DNA of 8,869 nucleotides from RUG14219 sp045538535 (GCA_045538535.1 JAZSRN010000075.1:1-8869), one strand, 5' to 3'. Shown: positions 1-5,338, numbered from the stretch's first letter. Numbers and translations: made by a program. Notes: generated by a model from the letters alone, not told the origin.

Positions 1-358
1 CAATTGCACGCAACTGCGCTTGTGACATTGTTGAATAAAACTTTTTTAGCTTATTCATCGTAGTTTTTTCTCTATAATTCGACATTAAATTTGGAATTGT
101 CAACGCCGCTACTACCCCAACGATTGCGAGGGTGATTAGGACCTCGGCGAGGGTGAAGGCCGCCTTTGTACCCGAACTGGCTACTGCGCCTCGCGATAAA
201 CGGAACCGCTCACACTTGCTGTCGAAAGCGCGGTTTCGACAGACGCGTGTTCGACTTTCGCACTTCGTGCTCATTCCTCTGCTCGGCTTGGTGAACCCAG
301 CCCTACCGAAAATGCGGGACACGTCTTTAAGATTTGAATTGTTGTAATTTTTTGTCAT
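1..358 (-). CDS. Type IV pilin-like protein with prepilin N-terminal signal, 3' end outside the window
   Basis: The minus-strand frame is open from ATG at 358 to the left edge: 119 codons seen, C-terminus missing. Residues 65-89 read K-A-A then F-T-L-A-E-V-L-I-T-L and a hydrophobic helix ending in IPNL. This is the class III (prepilin) signal: cleavage is expected between Ala67 and Phe68 by a PilD-type peptidase, with Glu at +5 of the mature protein. The following Y-R-E-K and LKKFYSTMSQA are typical of pseudopilins in gut Melainabacteria-like genomes (family knowledge). Start choice: AAGGAAG lies 5-11 bases upstream of ATG358; the internal ATG at 274 has no suitably spaced ribosome site. Odd: the leader is about 67 residues, far longer than the usual 6-30, basic, with Cys at 33, 40 and 49. 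It is encoded by a GC-rich patch unlike the flanks. Mature function (pilus, pseudopilus or surface protein) cannot be told from this part. Confidence 0.85.
   Translation of the reverse strand, partial: MTKNYNNSNLKDVSRIFGRAGFTKPSRGMSTKCESRTRVCRNRAFDSKCERFRLSRGAVASSGTKAAFTLAEVLITLAIVGVVAALTIPNLMSNYREKTTMNKLKKFYSTMSQAQLRAI
219..242. repeat. GC-rich inverted repeat inside the pilin leader coding region
   Basis: CTGTCGAAA (219-227) and TTTCGACAG (234-242) are perfect 9-base reverse complements around a 6-base loop. A second short hairpin, GCAC-TTC-GTGC, lies at 260-270. Both sit within a stretch (about 115-330) that counts by hand at 57-62% GC, against about 23% for the next upstream block (361-420). 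The frame of the pilin-like gene stays open through it. It may be a palindromic element inserted in frame, or sequence of foreign origin. Confidence 0.55.
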
Positions 359-507
359 TCTTACTTCCTTTCCGGTATAAAATACCTTTTCGAATTTCAT
401 TTAAACTCTATAAATATTTTATACCCTAATTTATATAAATTATATCTTATTAAGTATAATATATCAATAATATTGTACAATTTATCGTTTATTTATATTA
501 TTTTTTA
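359..507. other. Divergent intergenic region, very AT-rich
   Basis: This short AT-rich spacer separates the minus-strand pilin-like gene from the plus-strand HTH gene. It holds the minus-strand promoter described separately. On the plus strand a TATAAT (455-460) and a TTGTAC/TATATT pair (473-478, 494-499, 15-base spacing) are visible, but neither makes a convincing promoter. Confidence 0.4.
439..467 (-). promoter_or_regulatory. Sigma-70-type promoter of the pilin-like gene
   Basis: On the minus strand TTGATA (467-462) is followed after 17 bases by TATAAT (444-439), a near-consensus pair. Transcription would start near 432 and give a leader of roughly 73 bases before the ATG at 358. The region is very AT-rich, so chance matches are likelier than usual, but the exact 17-base spacing and perfect -10 support it. 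Confidence 0.5.
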
Positions 508-744
508 ATGGACTACAAATTTAAAAATATTAAATTAATAGATTTTATAAAAACTATAACAATTTATAAAGGTTTTACTTTGCGCAAATTATTGGCCTCT
601 CTTCATCAAAAAAGAGGTTACAGCAAATCTTATTCCGGGTTTTATAACAAATTAAAATATGAAAACCTAAAGTTTTCAGAACTAAAAGACATCGCAGATG
701 AACTCGGTTACGAAGTTGTACTAAAAGAAAAACAAAATTTATAA
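508..744 (+). CDS. Small putative XRE-like helix-turn-helix protein
   Basis: This is a 78-residue protein of no recognised named family. Residues 24-33 (TLRKLLASLH) followed by a Gly-Tyr-Ser turn, S-G-F-Y-N-K-L-K at 43-50 and F-S-E-L-K-D-I-A-D-E-L-G-Y at 56-68 follow the pattern of compact XRE-type DNA-binding proteins. In that pattern a recognition helix with an N-K-L-K core precedes an 'I-A-D-x-L-G-Y' helix. No signal peptide or membrane segment is visible, so it is probably cytoplasmic. No clear Shine-Dalgarno precedes ATG508 (the upstream run is mostly T/A). TTG at 583 has AAAGG nearby but would remove the first helix, so ATG508 is kept. Its stop is one base from the end of the convergent LuxR-type gene. 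A role as a small transcription regulator is an inference. Confidence 0.65.
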   Translation: MDYKFKNIKLIDFIKTITIYKGFTLRKLLASLHQKRGYSKSYSGFYNKLKYENLKFSELKDIADELGYEVVLKEKQNL

Positions 745-745
745 A

Positions 746-1000
746 TTATTCAACAATTCCGTTTTTAATTGCAAAAATTGCTGCTTCAAGGCGTGTTTTA
801 ACTCCAAATTTTTTAAAAATTGAGCCTAAATGAGCTTTTACTGTATATTGTGTAATCACTAATTCTCTGGCAATTTGCACATTGTTTTTGCCGGCAACGA
901 CTAAAGTCAAAACTTGATGCTCTCGTTCCGTCAAAATCATTGATGCCCCAATATTTTCACTACTTCCCATTTTGTTAAAAATTCCAACTTTCTCAACCAT
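746..1000 (-). CDS. Stand-alone LuxR/GerE-type helix-turn-helix transcription regulator
   Basis: The 84-residue product is essentially one LuxR C-terminal (GerE-like) domain. L-T-E-R-E at 23-27 begins helix 1, V-A-G-K-N-N-V-Q-I-A at 35-44 is the conserved G-x-x-N-x-x-I-A turn, and T-V-K-A-H-L-G-S-I-F-K-K-F-G-V at 53-67 is the recognition helix. R-L-E-A-A at 70-74 closes the domain. There is no receiver or ligand-binding domain, so it resembles GerE of Bacillus (about 74 residues) rather than full response regulators. How its activity is controlled is not visible; dimerisation on DNA is usual for the family. The start at 1000 has only a weak ribosome site. A start at codon 21 (ATG at 940, with GGGG five bases upstream) would leave just the HTH and is a real alternative. 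It is convergent with the small HTH gene. Confidence 0.85.
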   Translation of the reverse strand: MVEKVGIFNKMGSSENIGASMILTEREHQVLTLVVAGKNNVQIARELVITQYTVKAHLGSIFKKFGVKTRLEAAIFAIKNGIVE

Positions 1001-1119
1001 ATTTCACTATCAATAAAATCATATCAGATATTATTTTTTTTACTATTAGCCAAAAGTCTATAATTTTCGCAAAAAACAACAATTTTTAACCAAAATTATT
1101 AAAAAATAATAAATTTTCC

Positions 1120-1147
1120 TTGAGAAATACTCTTGATAATTTATAAT
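1120..1147 (+). promoter_or_regulatory. Sigma-70-type promoter of grpE
   Basis: TTGAGA (1120-1125) and TATAAT (1142-1147) are separated by 16 bases, predicting a start near 1154 and a leader of about 32 bases. AAGAGG at 1172-1177 is the ribosome site, ending 8 bases before the ATG at 1186. No CIRCE operator (TTAGCACTC-N9-GAGTGCTAA) is seen, so HrcA control is not supported here. Confidence 0.6.
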
Positions 1148-1185
1148 ATTGAAAGATACATATTATATAAAAAGAGGTTTTTATA

Positions 1186-1782
1186 ATGACAGAACAAAAT
1201 AATCCGTTTAATGGTGATTTTAGCGAAAATATTGATGAAAAACAAAACGAAGAACAAAATGTTCAAGAAAAAGAAAACAAAAAAGAACATCACGAACATA
1301 AAAAAGACAAAAAACACGACAAAGAAGATAAAAAATTAAAAGAGCTTCAAGAAAAATACGATACCTTAAACAACCAATATTTAAGGCTTGCGGCAGATTT
1401 TGACAATTACAGAAAACGCCAAGCGCAAGAAAGAGAAGACTTGCTCAAATATGGTGCTGAAAATGCGTTGAAAAAAATGATTGAAGTTCTTGATAATTTT
1501 GAGAGAGGTGAAAAAGCCCTTGAATCAGTTGAAGATTGTCAAAAAGTAAAAGAAAGCTTCAATCTTGTACACAAACAAGTCGTTGAAACGTTGACCAAAC
1601 TTGGGTTAGAAAAAATCGAAGCGCAAGGCCAAGAATTTGACCCGAATTTTCACGAGGCAGTAATGCAAGTTCCAACAAACGAACAACCCGAAAACACTAT
1701 CGTTCAAGAAATGCAAAAAGGTTACAAAATGGGAGACAAAGTTTTGAGACCGGCTTTGGTTAGTGTTGCCACCGCAAGCTAG
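1186..1782 (+). CDS. grpE: GrpE, nucleotide exchange factor of DnaK
   Basis: GrpE is a homodimeric cytoplasmic cochaperone that drives ADP release from DnaK (Hsp70). The 198-residue length fits the family. Residues 1-50 form a highly charged, Lys/Glu/His-rich disordered tail, and 50-110 form the long coiled coil, including F-D-N-Y-R-K-R-Q at 72-79, a conserved GrpE stretch. Residues 145-195 form the beta domain with F-D-P-N-F-H-E-A-V at 151-159, G-Y-K-M-G-D-K-V-L-R-P-A at 179-190 and a V-S-V end. The tail is unusually rich in His and Lys at 33-50, an elaboration of a region that varies between species. It heads a gene string with dnaJ 85 bases downstream. Neither dnaK nor hrcA is in the window, so the usual hrcA-grpE-dnaK-dnaJ cluster is split. 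A TTGAGA/TATAAT promoter and an AGAGG ribosome site support the start. Confidence 0.97.
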   Translation: MTEQNNPFNGDFSENIDEKQNEEQNVQEKENKKEHHEHKKDKKHDKEDKKLKELQEKYDTLNNQYLRLAADFDNYRKRQAQEREDLLKYGAENALKKMIEVLDNFERGEKALESVEDCQKVKESFNLVHKQVVETLTKLGLEKIEAQGQEFDPNFHEAVMQVPTNEQPENTIVQEMQKGYKMGDKVLRPALVSVATAS

Positions 1783-1795
1783 TGTTTTGAAAAAA

Positions 1796-1824
1796 TAGCA
1801 GAAGAATGTTTTTCGTGCTATAAT
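1796..1824 (+). promoter_or_regulatory. Possible extended -10 promoter and stem-loop between grpE and dnaJ
   Basis: TG-C-TATAAT (1816-1824) is a perfect extended -10 element within the 85-base gap, though no good -35 is found at the right distance. It overlaps a short inverted repeat, ATAGCA (1795-1800) with TGCTAT (1816-1821), which has no T-run after it and so is not a standard terminator. It could give dnaJ and the downstream genes extra transcription independent of grpE. Confidence 0.35.
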
Positions 1825-1867
1825 TTTAGTAATCGAAATTTTAGAATAGGAAATTTGAATATAAATT

Positions 1868-2989
1868 ATGTCAGACTTTTATGAAATATTGGGAGTATCA
1901 AAAGAAGCTTCCAAAGAGGAAATAAAATCAGCTTTCAGAAGAAAAGCAAGAACTTTACACCCCGATGTAAATAAAGAACCCGATGCAGAAGAAAAATTCA
2001 AAGAACTCGGCAAAGCTTATGAAACATTGATGGACGACAACAAACGCGCAACGTATGACCGCTATGGTGAAGACGGTTTGCAAAATGCCGGTTTTGATAC
2101 GTCAGGTCCTTTTGCCGGCGGTTTTGGAGATTTGAACGATATATTCAATTCGTTTTTTGGCGGAATGGGTATGGGTTTTGGTGGCAGAAGTTATGACCCG
2201 AACGCTCCGCAAGAAGGTGACGACATCAGATGTGATGTTCAAATATCTTTTGAAGAGGCGGTTTTTGGTGTAGAAAAAGAAATTACGTTTGAACATTTAG
2301 AACTCTGTCCAGAATGTCGTGGAACCGGTGCCGAAAAAGGTTCAAAACCTGTAACTTGTCCGACTTGTAATGGAACGGGACAAGTTCAACAAGTTACAAG
2401 GACGCCTTTGGGTTCTTTCGCTCAAATAACAACGTGTCCGGATTGCCAAGGTTCCGGTAAAAAAATTACTTCTCCTTGCAAAGCTTGCAAAGGTTACGGT
2501 AAAATTGAAAAAGAGAAAAAAATTACTATAAAAATTCCGGCGGGTGTCGACAATGGTTCAAAAATAAGGGTTTCACGTGAAGGTGATGCGGGTTCTAATG
2601 GCGGGCCGGCAGGGGATTTGTATGTTGTTTTACACGTAAAACAATCTGATTATTACAAACGTGACGGTGCAAATGTTTATACAAAACTAGAAATTTCTCC
2701 GGCTCAAGCAGCTTTGGGTGATGATGTTATCATCAAAACTCTTGACGGCGAAAAAGAAATAAAGGTTCAAGCGGGAGTTCAAAGTGGTAATACTATCAAA
2801 CTTAAATCTCTCGGAATCCCTTATCTCGGAAGAGGTCAGAGAGGTGACCATATTGTTATTGTTGCCGTAAAAATTCCGACACAATTGACAGATGAAGAAA
2901 AAGTGTTGTATAAAAAACTCTATGAGCTTAATACAAACAAAAAACATGAATCATCAATTATGAAAAAGGTAAAAGAGGTATTTCATTAA
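1868..2989 (+). CDS. dnaJ: DnaJ, type I (class A) Hsp40 cochaperone
   Basis: DnaJ delivers unfolded proteins to DnaK and stimulates its ATPase in the cytoplasm. The 373 residues cover the whole class A layout. The J domain is at about 3-66, with the essential H-P-D at 31-33. A Gly/Phe-rich linker spans about 75-106. The zinc-binding domain has four C-x-x-C-x-G-x-G motifs at 147-154, 164-171, 190-197 and 204-211, all cysteines present. The C-terminal beta-sandwich substrate domains follow from about 215 to 345, with a basic tail. Nothing appears truncated. The ribosome site is weak: AGGAAA lies about 15 bases from the ATG. Its stop codon shares one base with the start of the next gene (TAATG), so the exported beta-propeller protein behind it is probably translated by coupled reinitiation. 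Confidence 0.98.
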   Translation: MSDFYEILGVSKEASKEEIKSAFRRKARTLHPDVNKEPDAEEKFKELGKAYETLMDDNKRATYDRYGEDGLQNAGFDTSGPFAGGFGDLNDIFNSFFGGMGMGFGGRSYDPNAPQEGDDIRCDVQISFEEAVFGVEKEITFEHLELCPECRGTGAEKGSKPVTCPTCNGTGQVQQVTRTPLGSFAQITTCPDCQGSGKKITSPCKACKGYGKIEKEKKITIKIPAGVDNGSKIRVSREGDAGSNGGPAGDLYVVLHVKQSDYYKRDGANVYTKLEISPAQAALGDDVIIKTLDGEKEIKVQAGVQSGNTIKLKSLGIPYLGRGQRGDHIVIVAVKIPTQLTDEEKVLYKKLYELNTNKKHESSIMKKVKEVFH

Positions 2990-4422
2990 TGCGTAAAATC
3001 ATAATGTTACTTTTGGTTATGGGAATGTCAGCAATTTCAGCGTTTGCAACGGAATTGCCCGAAAATTTGAAGACATTTGTTTCTAAAGATTTCCCAAAAG
3101 CGACGTTTAGATTTGACGGTGTCGTTCAATTGCCCGACGGAACGGTTTATCTTCCACTTTTGCCCGCCAAAATGTTGGATGTGGAAGAATTGGATATCGA
3201 CAAAACTTATCCTGATAATAAATTGATGTCGGATAAGCCAAATATCGTTATTTTTAATAACGACTATGTCTTGTTGAAAGTTTTGACAGATAGAAACGGT
3301 AACAAAACGGTTTACAAAGTTGGTAATCCTCCCGATGAAATCAGAACAGGACTTTTGCCTCAAGATATGCTTGTTCCGCATAAATTGATTATTCCGGAAT
3401 CTATGAAAGGTATTATCGGGAATTTATCAATACCTTCTGCAAAAGATGTCGGTATAAAAGTTGAAATGCCAAAAATTGTTACGTCTCCTTCGAATTTTCA
3501 AACGTTGTCGACTATTTCGGAGTTGAAAGATAAAACTTTTTATATAACAAGCACTTCTTCAAGAAATATTCTTGTTGTAAATCAAGACGGCAAAACTCCT
3601 GAATATGCGCTTGCACAAAGAAATGTGCCGATTTCTATGAAAGAATACCAAGATAGATTTTTATTGGTAACGTCTTATGAAAAAAAATCCATGGATGTAA
3701 TATCATTGGCTGATGACGATATTATTAAACAAATATTCTTTAAAACTCAACCTGATGAAATAGTGATGGATTACAAAAATGATTTGGCGTATGTTTCAAG
3801 TAGTGAAGATTCAAGCATTTATGTCGTAAATCTCAAAACAATGACCCTTCTAAGACAGCTTAAAATAAGCGGTTTGTGTGAAAAATTAACTTTGAGTTCG
3901 GACGGAACAAAAATGTTTTATTTTGACAAAAATTCCCACGAAATATGGGTTATTGAATTGGATAATCAATACTTGTTGAAAAATCTCGGCAAATTCCCGA
4001 ATGTTTCTAAAATCGCTTTTGAAAATGATAAAGTATACATAACAAGTAGAACCAAAAATCGTTTAGCAATTGTGGATTACAATACGGTTGGTTTGATTGG
4101 AGAAACCGAAGTTTGCGAAAAACCGATTGATATGCTTAATTACAACGGCAAATTGTACATCCTTGGCGCAAATGAAAATGTTATTCAAATCGTTGATACC
4201 AAAACGGACGAAATAGGTGAAAAAATTCCGCTTTCAACAAATGGTTTTTCAACTAAAATTCATAGGTTTGAAAATACTAACTTGGCATTAATTACGGATC
4301 CAAAAGCGGGAGTTTTTATGGTTTTTGATTTGGATAGTCTACAAGTAATCAAAAAAGTTGCCATAAATATTCCGATAAATACACTTGTCGTAACTGAAAA
4401 GGTTAAAAAAATAAACAAATGA
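2989..4422 (+). CDS. Exported beta-propeller (YncE/YVTN-like) protein of unknown role
   Basis: The product has 477 residues. Residues 1-20 form a Sec signal peptide: basic MRK, a hydrophobic core, then A-F-A before Thr21, matching a signal peptidase I site. No lipobox is seen. Residues 21-175 form an extra N-terminal domain that I do not recognise. From about 180 to 470 there are repeated 40-residue units of the YVTN/YncE beta-propeller kind, such as L-A-Y-V-S-S-S-E-D-S-S-I-Y-V-V-N at 266-281, K-L-Y-I-L-G-A-N-E-N-V-I-Q-I-V-D at 388-403 and a further blade at 431-458. Such propellers act as binding platforms and the fold gives no enzyme activity here. It is probably periplasmic or surface-exposed. 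The start overlaps the dnaJ stop by one base and the end overlaps the methyltransferase start by four. AAGAGG upstream is the ribosome site. Confidence 0.8.
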   Translation: MRKIIMLLLVMGMSAISAFATELPENLKTFVSKDFPKATFRFDGVVQLPDGTVYLPLLPAKMLDVEELDIDKTYPDNKLMSDKPNIVIFNNDYVLLKVLTDRNGNKTVYKVGNPPDEIRTGLLPQDMLVPHKLIIPESMKGIIGNLSIPSAKDVGIKVEMPKIVTSPSNFQTLSTISELKDKTFYITSTSSRNILVVNQDGKTPEYALAQRNVPISMKEYQDRFLLVTSYEKKSMDVISLADDDIIKQIFFKTQPDEIVMDYKNDLAYVSSSEDSSIYVVNLKTMTLLRQLKISGLCEKLTLSSDGTKMFYFDKNSHEIWVIELDNQYLLKNLGKFPNVSKIAFENDKVYITSRTKNRLAIVDYNTVGLIGETEVCEKPIDMLNYNGKLYILGANENVIQIVDTKTDEIGEKIPLSTNGFSTKIHRFENTNLALITDPKAGVFMVFDLDSLQVIKKVAINIPINTLVVTEKVKKINK

Positions 4423-4991
4423 TAACAAAATTCGATGAAAAAACACAAGAAATTCTTACTTCATTAGAGAAAACACAGCATGATTTTTGGAATATTTCAA
4501 GGGTGACGGCTGAGTTTTTGTATACGTTAATTGTTTCTCAAGGGTGTAAAAATGTTATTGAAGTAGGGACTTCGAACGGTTATTCCGGAATTTGGTTGGG
4601 TAAAGCTGTCAAAAAAACCGGCGGACATCTTACAACTATTGAATTTTATGATAAGCGCCAAAGTATTGCCAAAGCGAATTTTAAAATTTGCCAAATTGAT
4701 GATGTTATAACCCCTTTGCAAGGTGATGCGTGTACGATTTTGGAATATTTGCCGGAAGATATGGAAATTGATTTTGCATTTATTGATGCAAATAAACGCC
4801 AATATATTGATTACTTTAATTTGGTTGATAAATACATGAAAAAAGGCGCAATAATTGCGGCTGATAATGTATTGTCGCACGAAGAAAAAGTAAAAACATT
4901 TATTGATGCCATAAATTCTGATGAAAGATACGAAAATGTAGTTCTTAACCTTCCGGCCGGCCTCTCTGTCGCAAGAAAGATTAAGGATTAA
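4419..4991 (+). CDS. SAM-dependent O-methyltransferase, family 3 (COMT/CCoAOMT-like)
   Basis: This 190-residue cytoplasmic enzyme fits the O-methyltransferase family 3 fold. V-I-E-V-G-T-S-N-G-Y-S at 46-56 is SAM motif I, T-I-E-F at 73-76 carries the acidic residue that binds the SAM ribose, and G-D-A at 102-104 is the adenine-side motif. D-F-A-F-I-D-A-N-K at 118-126 and A-D-N at 148-150 supply the acidic and Asn residues that bind a divalent metal in catechol and caffeoyl-CoA methyltransferases. The usual substrate is a vicinal diol or hydroxyl, but the substrate here cannot be told. Length is slightly below the common 210-220. The ATG lies inside the stop region of the beta-propeller gene (ATGA, 4-base overlap), which points to translational coupling. 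It is the last gene of the grpE-led string. Confidence 0.88.
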   Translation: MITKFDEKTQEILTSLEKTQHDFWNISRVTAEFLYTLIVSQGCKNVIEVGTSNGYSGIWLGKAVKKTGGHLTTIEFYDKRQSIAKANFKICQIDDVITPLQGDACTILEYLPEDMEIDFAFIDANKRQYIDYFNLVDKYMKKGAIIAADNVLSHEEKVKTFIDAINSDERYENVVLNLPAGLSVARKIKD

Positions 4992-5032
4992 GCCGAAAAT
5001 AAAGTCGTTGGGTTGGGAAACTTTGATTAATG

Positions 5033-5059
5033 TGTTTATTTAACAAATTTAAATAAACA
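5033..5059. repeat. 27-base perfect AT-rich inverted repeat
   Basis: TGTTTATTTAA (5033-5043) and TTAAATAAACA (5049-5059) are exact reverse complements around CAAAT. It lies 42 bases after the methyltransferase stop and 11 bases before the -35 of the antisense RNA promoter. No T-run follows it on either strand, so it is a poor intrinsic terminator. It could be an operator or an RNA-stabilising hairpin at the end of the chaperone transcript. Confidence 0.6.
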
Positions 5060-5070
5060 AAATATAAGGG

Positions 5071-5098
5071 TTGAAATTTTCAAAAACATGGGTATAAT
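5071..5098 (+). promoter_or_regulatory. Sigma-70-type promoter of the short plus-strand RNA
   Basis: TTGAAA (5071-5076) and a perfect TATAAT (5093-5098) are 16 bases apart, with AT-rich DNA upstream. Transcription should start near 5105. No plus-strand ORF with a ribosome site follows before the terminator at 5161-5202, so it most likely drives a small non-coding RNA. Confidence 0.65.
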
Positions 5099-5113
5099 GA
5101 TAATATAAAGGGC

Positions 5114-5135
5114 GAGGCCGGTTGCACCCGACCTC
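5114..5135 (-). terminator. Possible weak terminator of the minus-strand micro-ORF transcript
   Basis: On the minus strand the imperfect hairpin GAGG-t-CGG / CCG-g-CCTC lies 15 bases after the micro-ORF stop and is followed by GCCCTTTATATT, which has a poor T-run. It is the only hairpin near the expected 3' end of that transcript. If it works, the two opposing RNAs overlap over essentially the whole small RNA. Confidence 0.25.
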
Positions 5136-5149
5136 TTTAAAAACCCTCA

Positions 5150-5221
5150 TTAGTTGATAGAAAGCACTATGATTATTATTAATAATATGATTAGTGCTTT
5201 TTCGCTAATCGCGATAACCAA
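5150..5221 (-). CDS. Micro-ORF for a 23-residue hydrophobic peptide (putative type I toxin)
   Basis: TTG at 5221-5219 starts 23 codons ending in TAA at 5152-5150. The peptide begins M-V-I-A-I-S-E-K and continues ALIILLIIIIVLSI-N, a single membrane-spanning stretch with one acidic and one basic residue before it. This composition and size recall type I toxins such as Ibs, Fst and TxpA (family knowledge; no homology is claimed). Translation is supported by AGAAGGGGGGTGAT (5239-5226). This matches the full anti-Shine-Dalgarno complement AGAAAGGAGGTGAT except for two A-to-G changes, both still able to form G-U pairs, and its core lies about 8 bases from TTG. An in-frame GTG at 5230 sits within the ribosome site and is less likely. 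A TTGACT/TATTAT promoter lies upstream, and a plus-strand terminator-ended RNA covers codons 8-23. AT-rich DNA tends to encode Ile/Leu by chance, so the ribosome site and promoter are the decisive evidence. Confidence 0.55.
   Translation of the reverse strand: MVIAISEKALIILLIIIIVLSIN
5161..5202 (+). terminator. Rho-independent terminator (plus direction) of the small RNA
   Basis: AAAGCACTA (5161-5169) pairs perfectly with TAGTGCTTT (5192-5200). Inside, ATTATT (5172-5177) pairs with AATAAT (5181-5186) across a 3-base loop, and the stem runs into TTTTT (5198-5202). Read on the minus strand no adequate T-run follows, so it is mainly unidirectional. It can also end read-through from the grpE-led transcript. 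The same bases encode the hydrophobic core of the minus-strand peptide. Confidence 0.75.
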
Positions 5222-5225
5222 TTTT

Positions 5226-5239
5226 ATCACCCCCCTTCT
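5226..5239 (-). promoter_or_regulatory. Unusually strong ribosome binding site of the micro-ORF
   Basis: AGAAGGGGGGTGAT on the minus strand pairs (counting G-U) with about 14 consecutive bases of a standard 16S 3' end. It is much stronger than the ribosome sites of grpE, dnaJ or the other genes here. In type I systems such a site is normally kept in check by RNA structure or by the antisense RNA. Confidence 0.65.
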
Positions 5240-5253
5240 AAATCAGTCTTCAT
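5227..5253 (-). CDS. Possible 8-codon leader ORF overlapping the micro-ORF ribosome site
   Basis: ATG at 5253-5251 opens a reading frame M-K-T-D-L-E-G-G that stops at TGA 5229-5227, within the strong ribosome site and 5 bases before the TTG start. Its own ribosome site is poor, because AGG directly abuts the ATG. If translated, it would couple to the hydrophobic peptide much as the mok leader does in hok/sok. It may equally be chance. Confidence 0.15.
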   Translation of the reverse strand: MKTDLEGG

Positions 5254-5309
5254 CCTGCAGTAATGTTGTTCCGAGAGAAAGCAAGTGATTAGGGTTTGCC
5301 CTTGTAAAA

Positions 5310-5338
5310 ATAATAGTGAAAAATCTTAAAGAAGTCAA
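5310..5338 (-). promoter_or_regulatory. Sigma-70-type promoter driving the micro-ORF
   Basis: On the minus strand TTGACT (5338-5333) and TATTAT (5315-5310) are exactly 17 bases apart, with A/T-rich DNA upstream that could act as an UP element. The start would be near 5303, giving a leader of about 82 bases. That leader begins with a small hairpin, AGGG-CAAA-CCCT, which could protect the 5' end. There is no other minus-strand gene for it to serve. Confidence 0.65.

Larger units (their letters stand above)
5105..5202 (+). ncRNA. Candidate small antisense RNA (putative type I antitoxin)
   Basis: A promoter at 5071-5098 and a terminator at 5161-5202 bracket about 98 nt without a supported plus-strand ORF. 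A 5' hairpin pairs GAGG (5114-5117) with CCTC (5132-5135) and CGG-type bases 5119-5121 with 5128-5130, with one mismatch and a 6-base loop. GGG at 5110-5112 could also pair with CCC at 5144-5146. The linker 5136-5160 is A/T-rich and would be single-stranded. The whole RNA is complementary to the last two-thirds of the minus-strand micro-ORF (codons 8-23, including its stop) and its 3' UTR. I recognise no Rfam family in it: it is not SRP RNA, 6S, tmRNA or tRNA. The antisense role is an inference from geometry. It could instead be a leader or attenuator, though the next plus-strand gene begins 330 bases after the terminator. Confidence 0.5.

Noticed and set aside
132..347. Plus-strand 71-codon open frame opposite the pilin-like gene
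   Set aside because: It is antisense to a clear prepilin sequence, has no ribosome site and resembles no family; GC-rich DNA lengthens such frames.
1001..1185. CIRCE or other heat-shock operator upstream of grpE
   Set aside because: No TTAGCACTC/GAGTGCTAA arms are present; only a GAG/CTC match near 1122-1132, too short to count.
2102..2947. Two minus-strand open frames within dnaJ (2102-2296 and 2687-2947)
   Set aside because: They are shadows of a complete, conserved dnaJ; no ribosome sites or recognisable protein features.
3037..4880. Minus-strand open frames opposite the beta-propeller and methyltransferase genes
   Set aside because: The plus-strand genes have coherent family motifs and coupled starts; the opposite frames are Phe/Asn/Ile-rich by-products of AT-rich codons.
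5107..5148. Hairpin plus A-rich tail resembling a preQ1-type riboswitch
   Set aside because: The conserved loop and pseudoknot bases are not matched convincingly, and the terminator that follows is 330 bases from the next gene.
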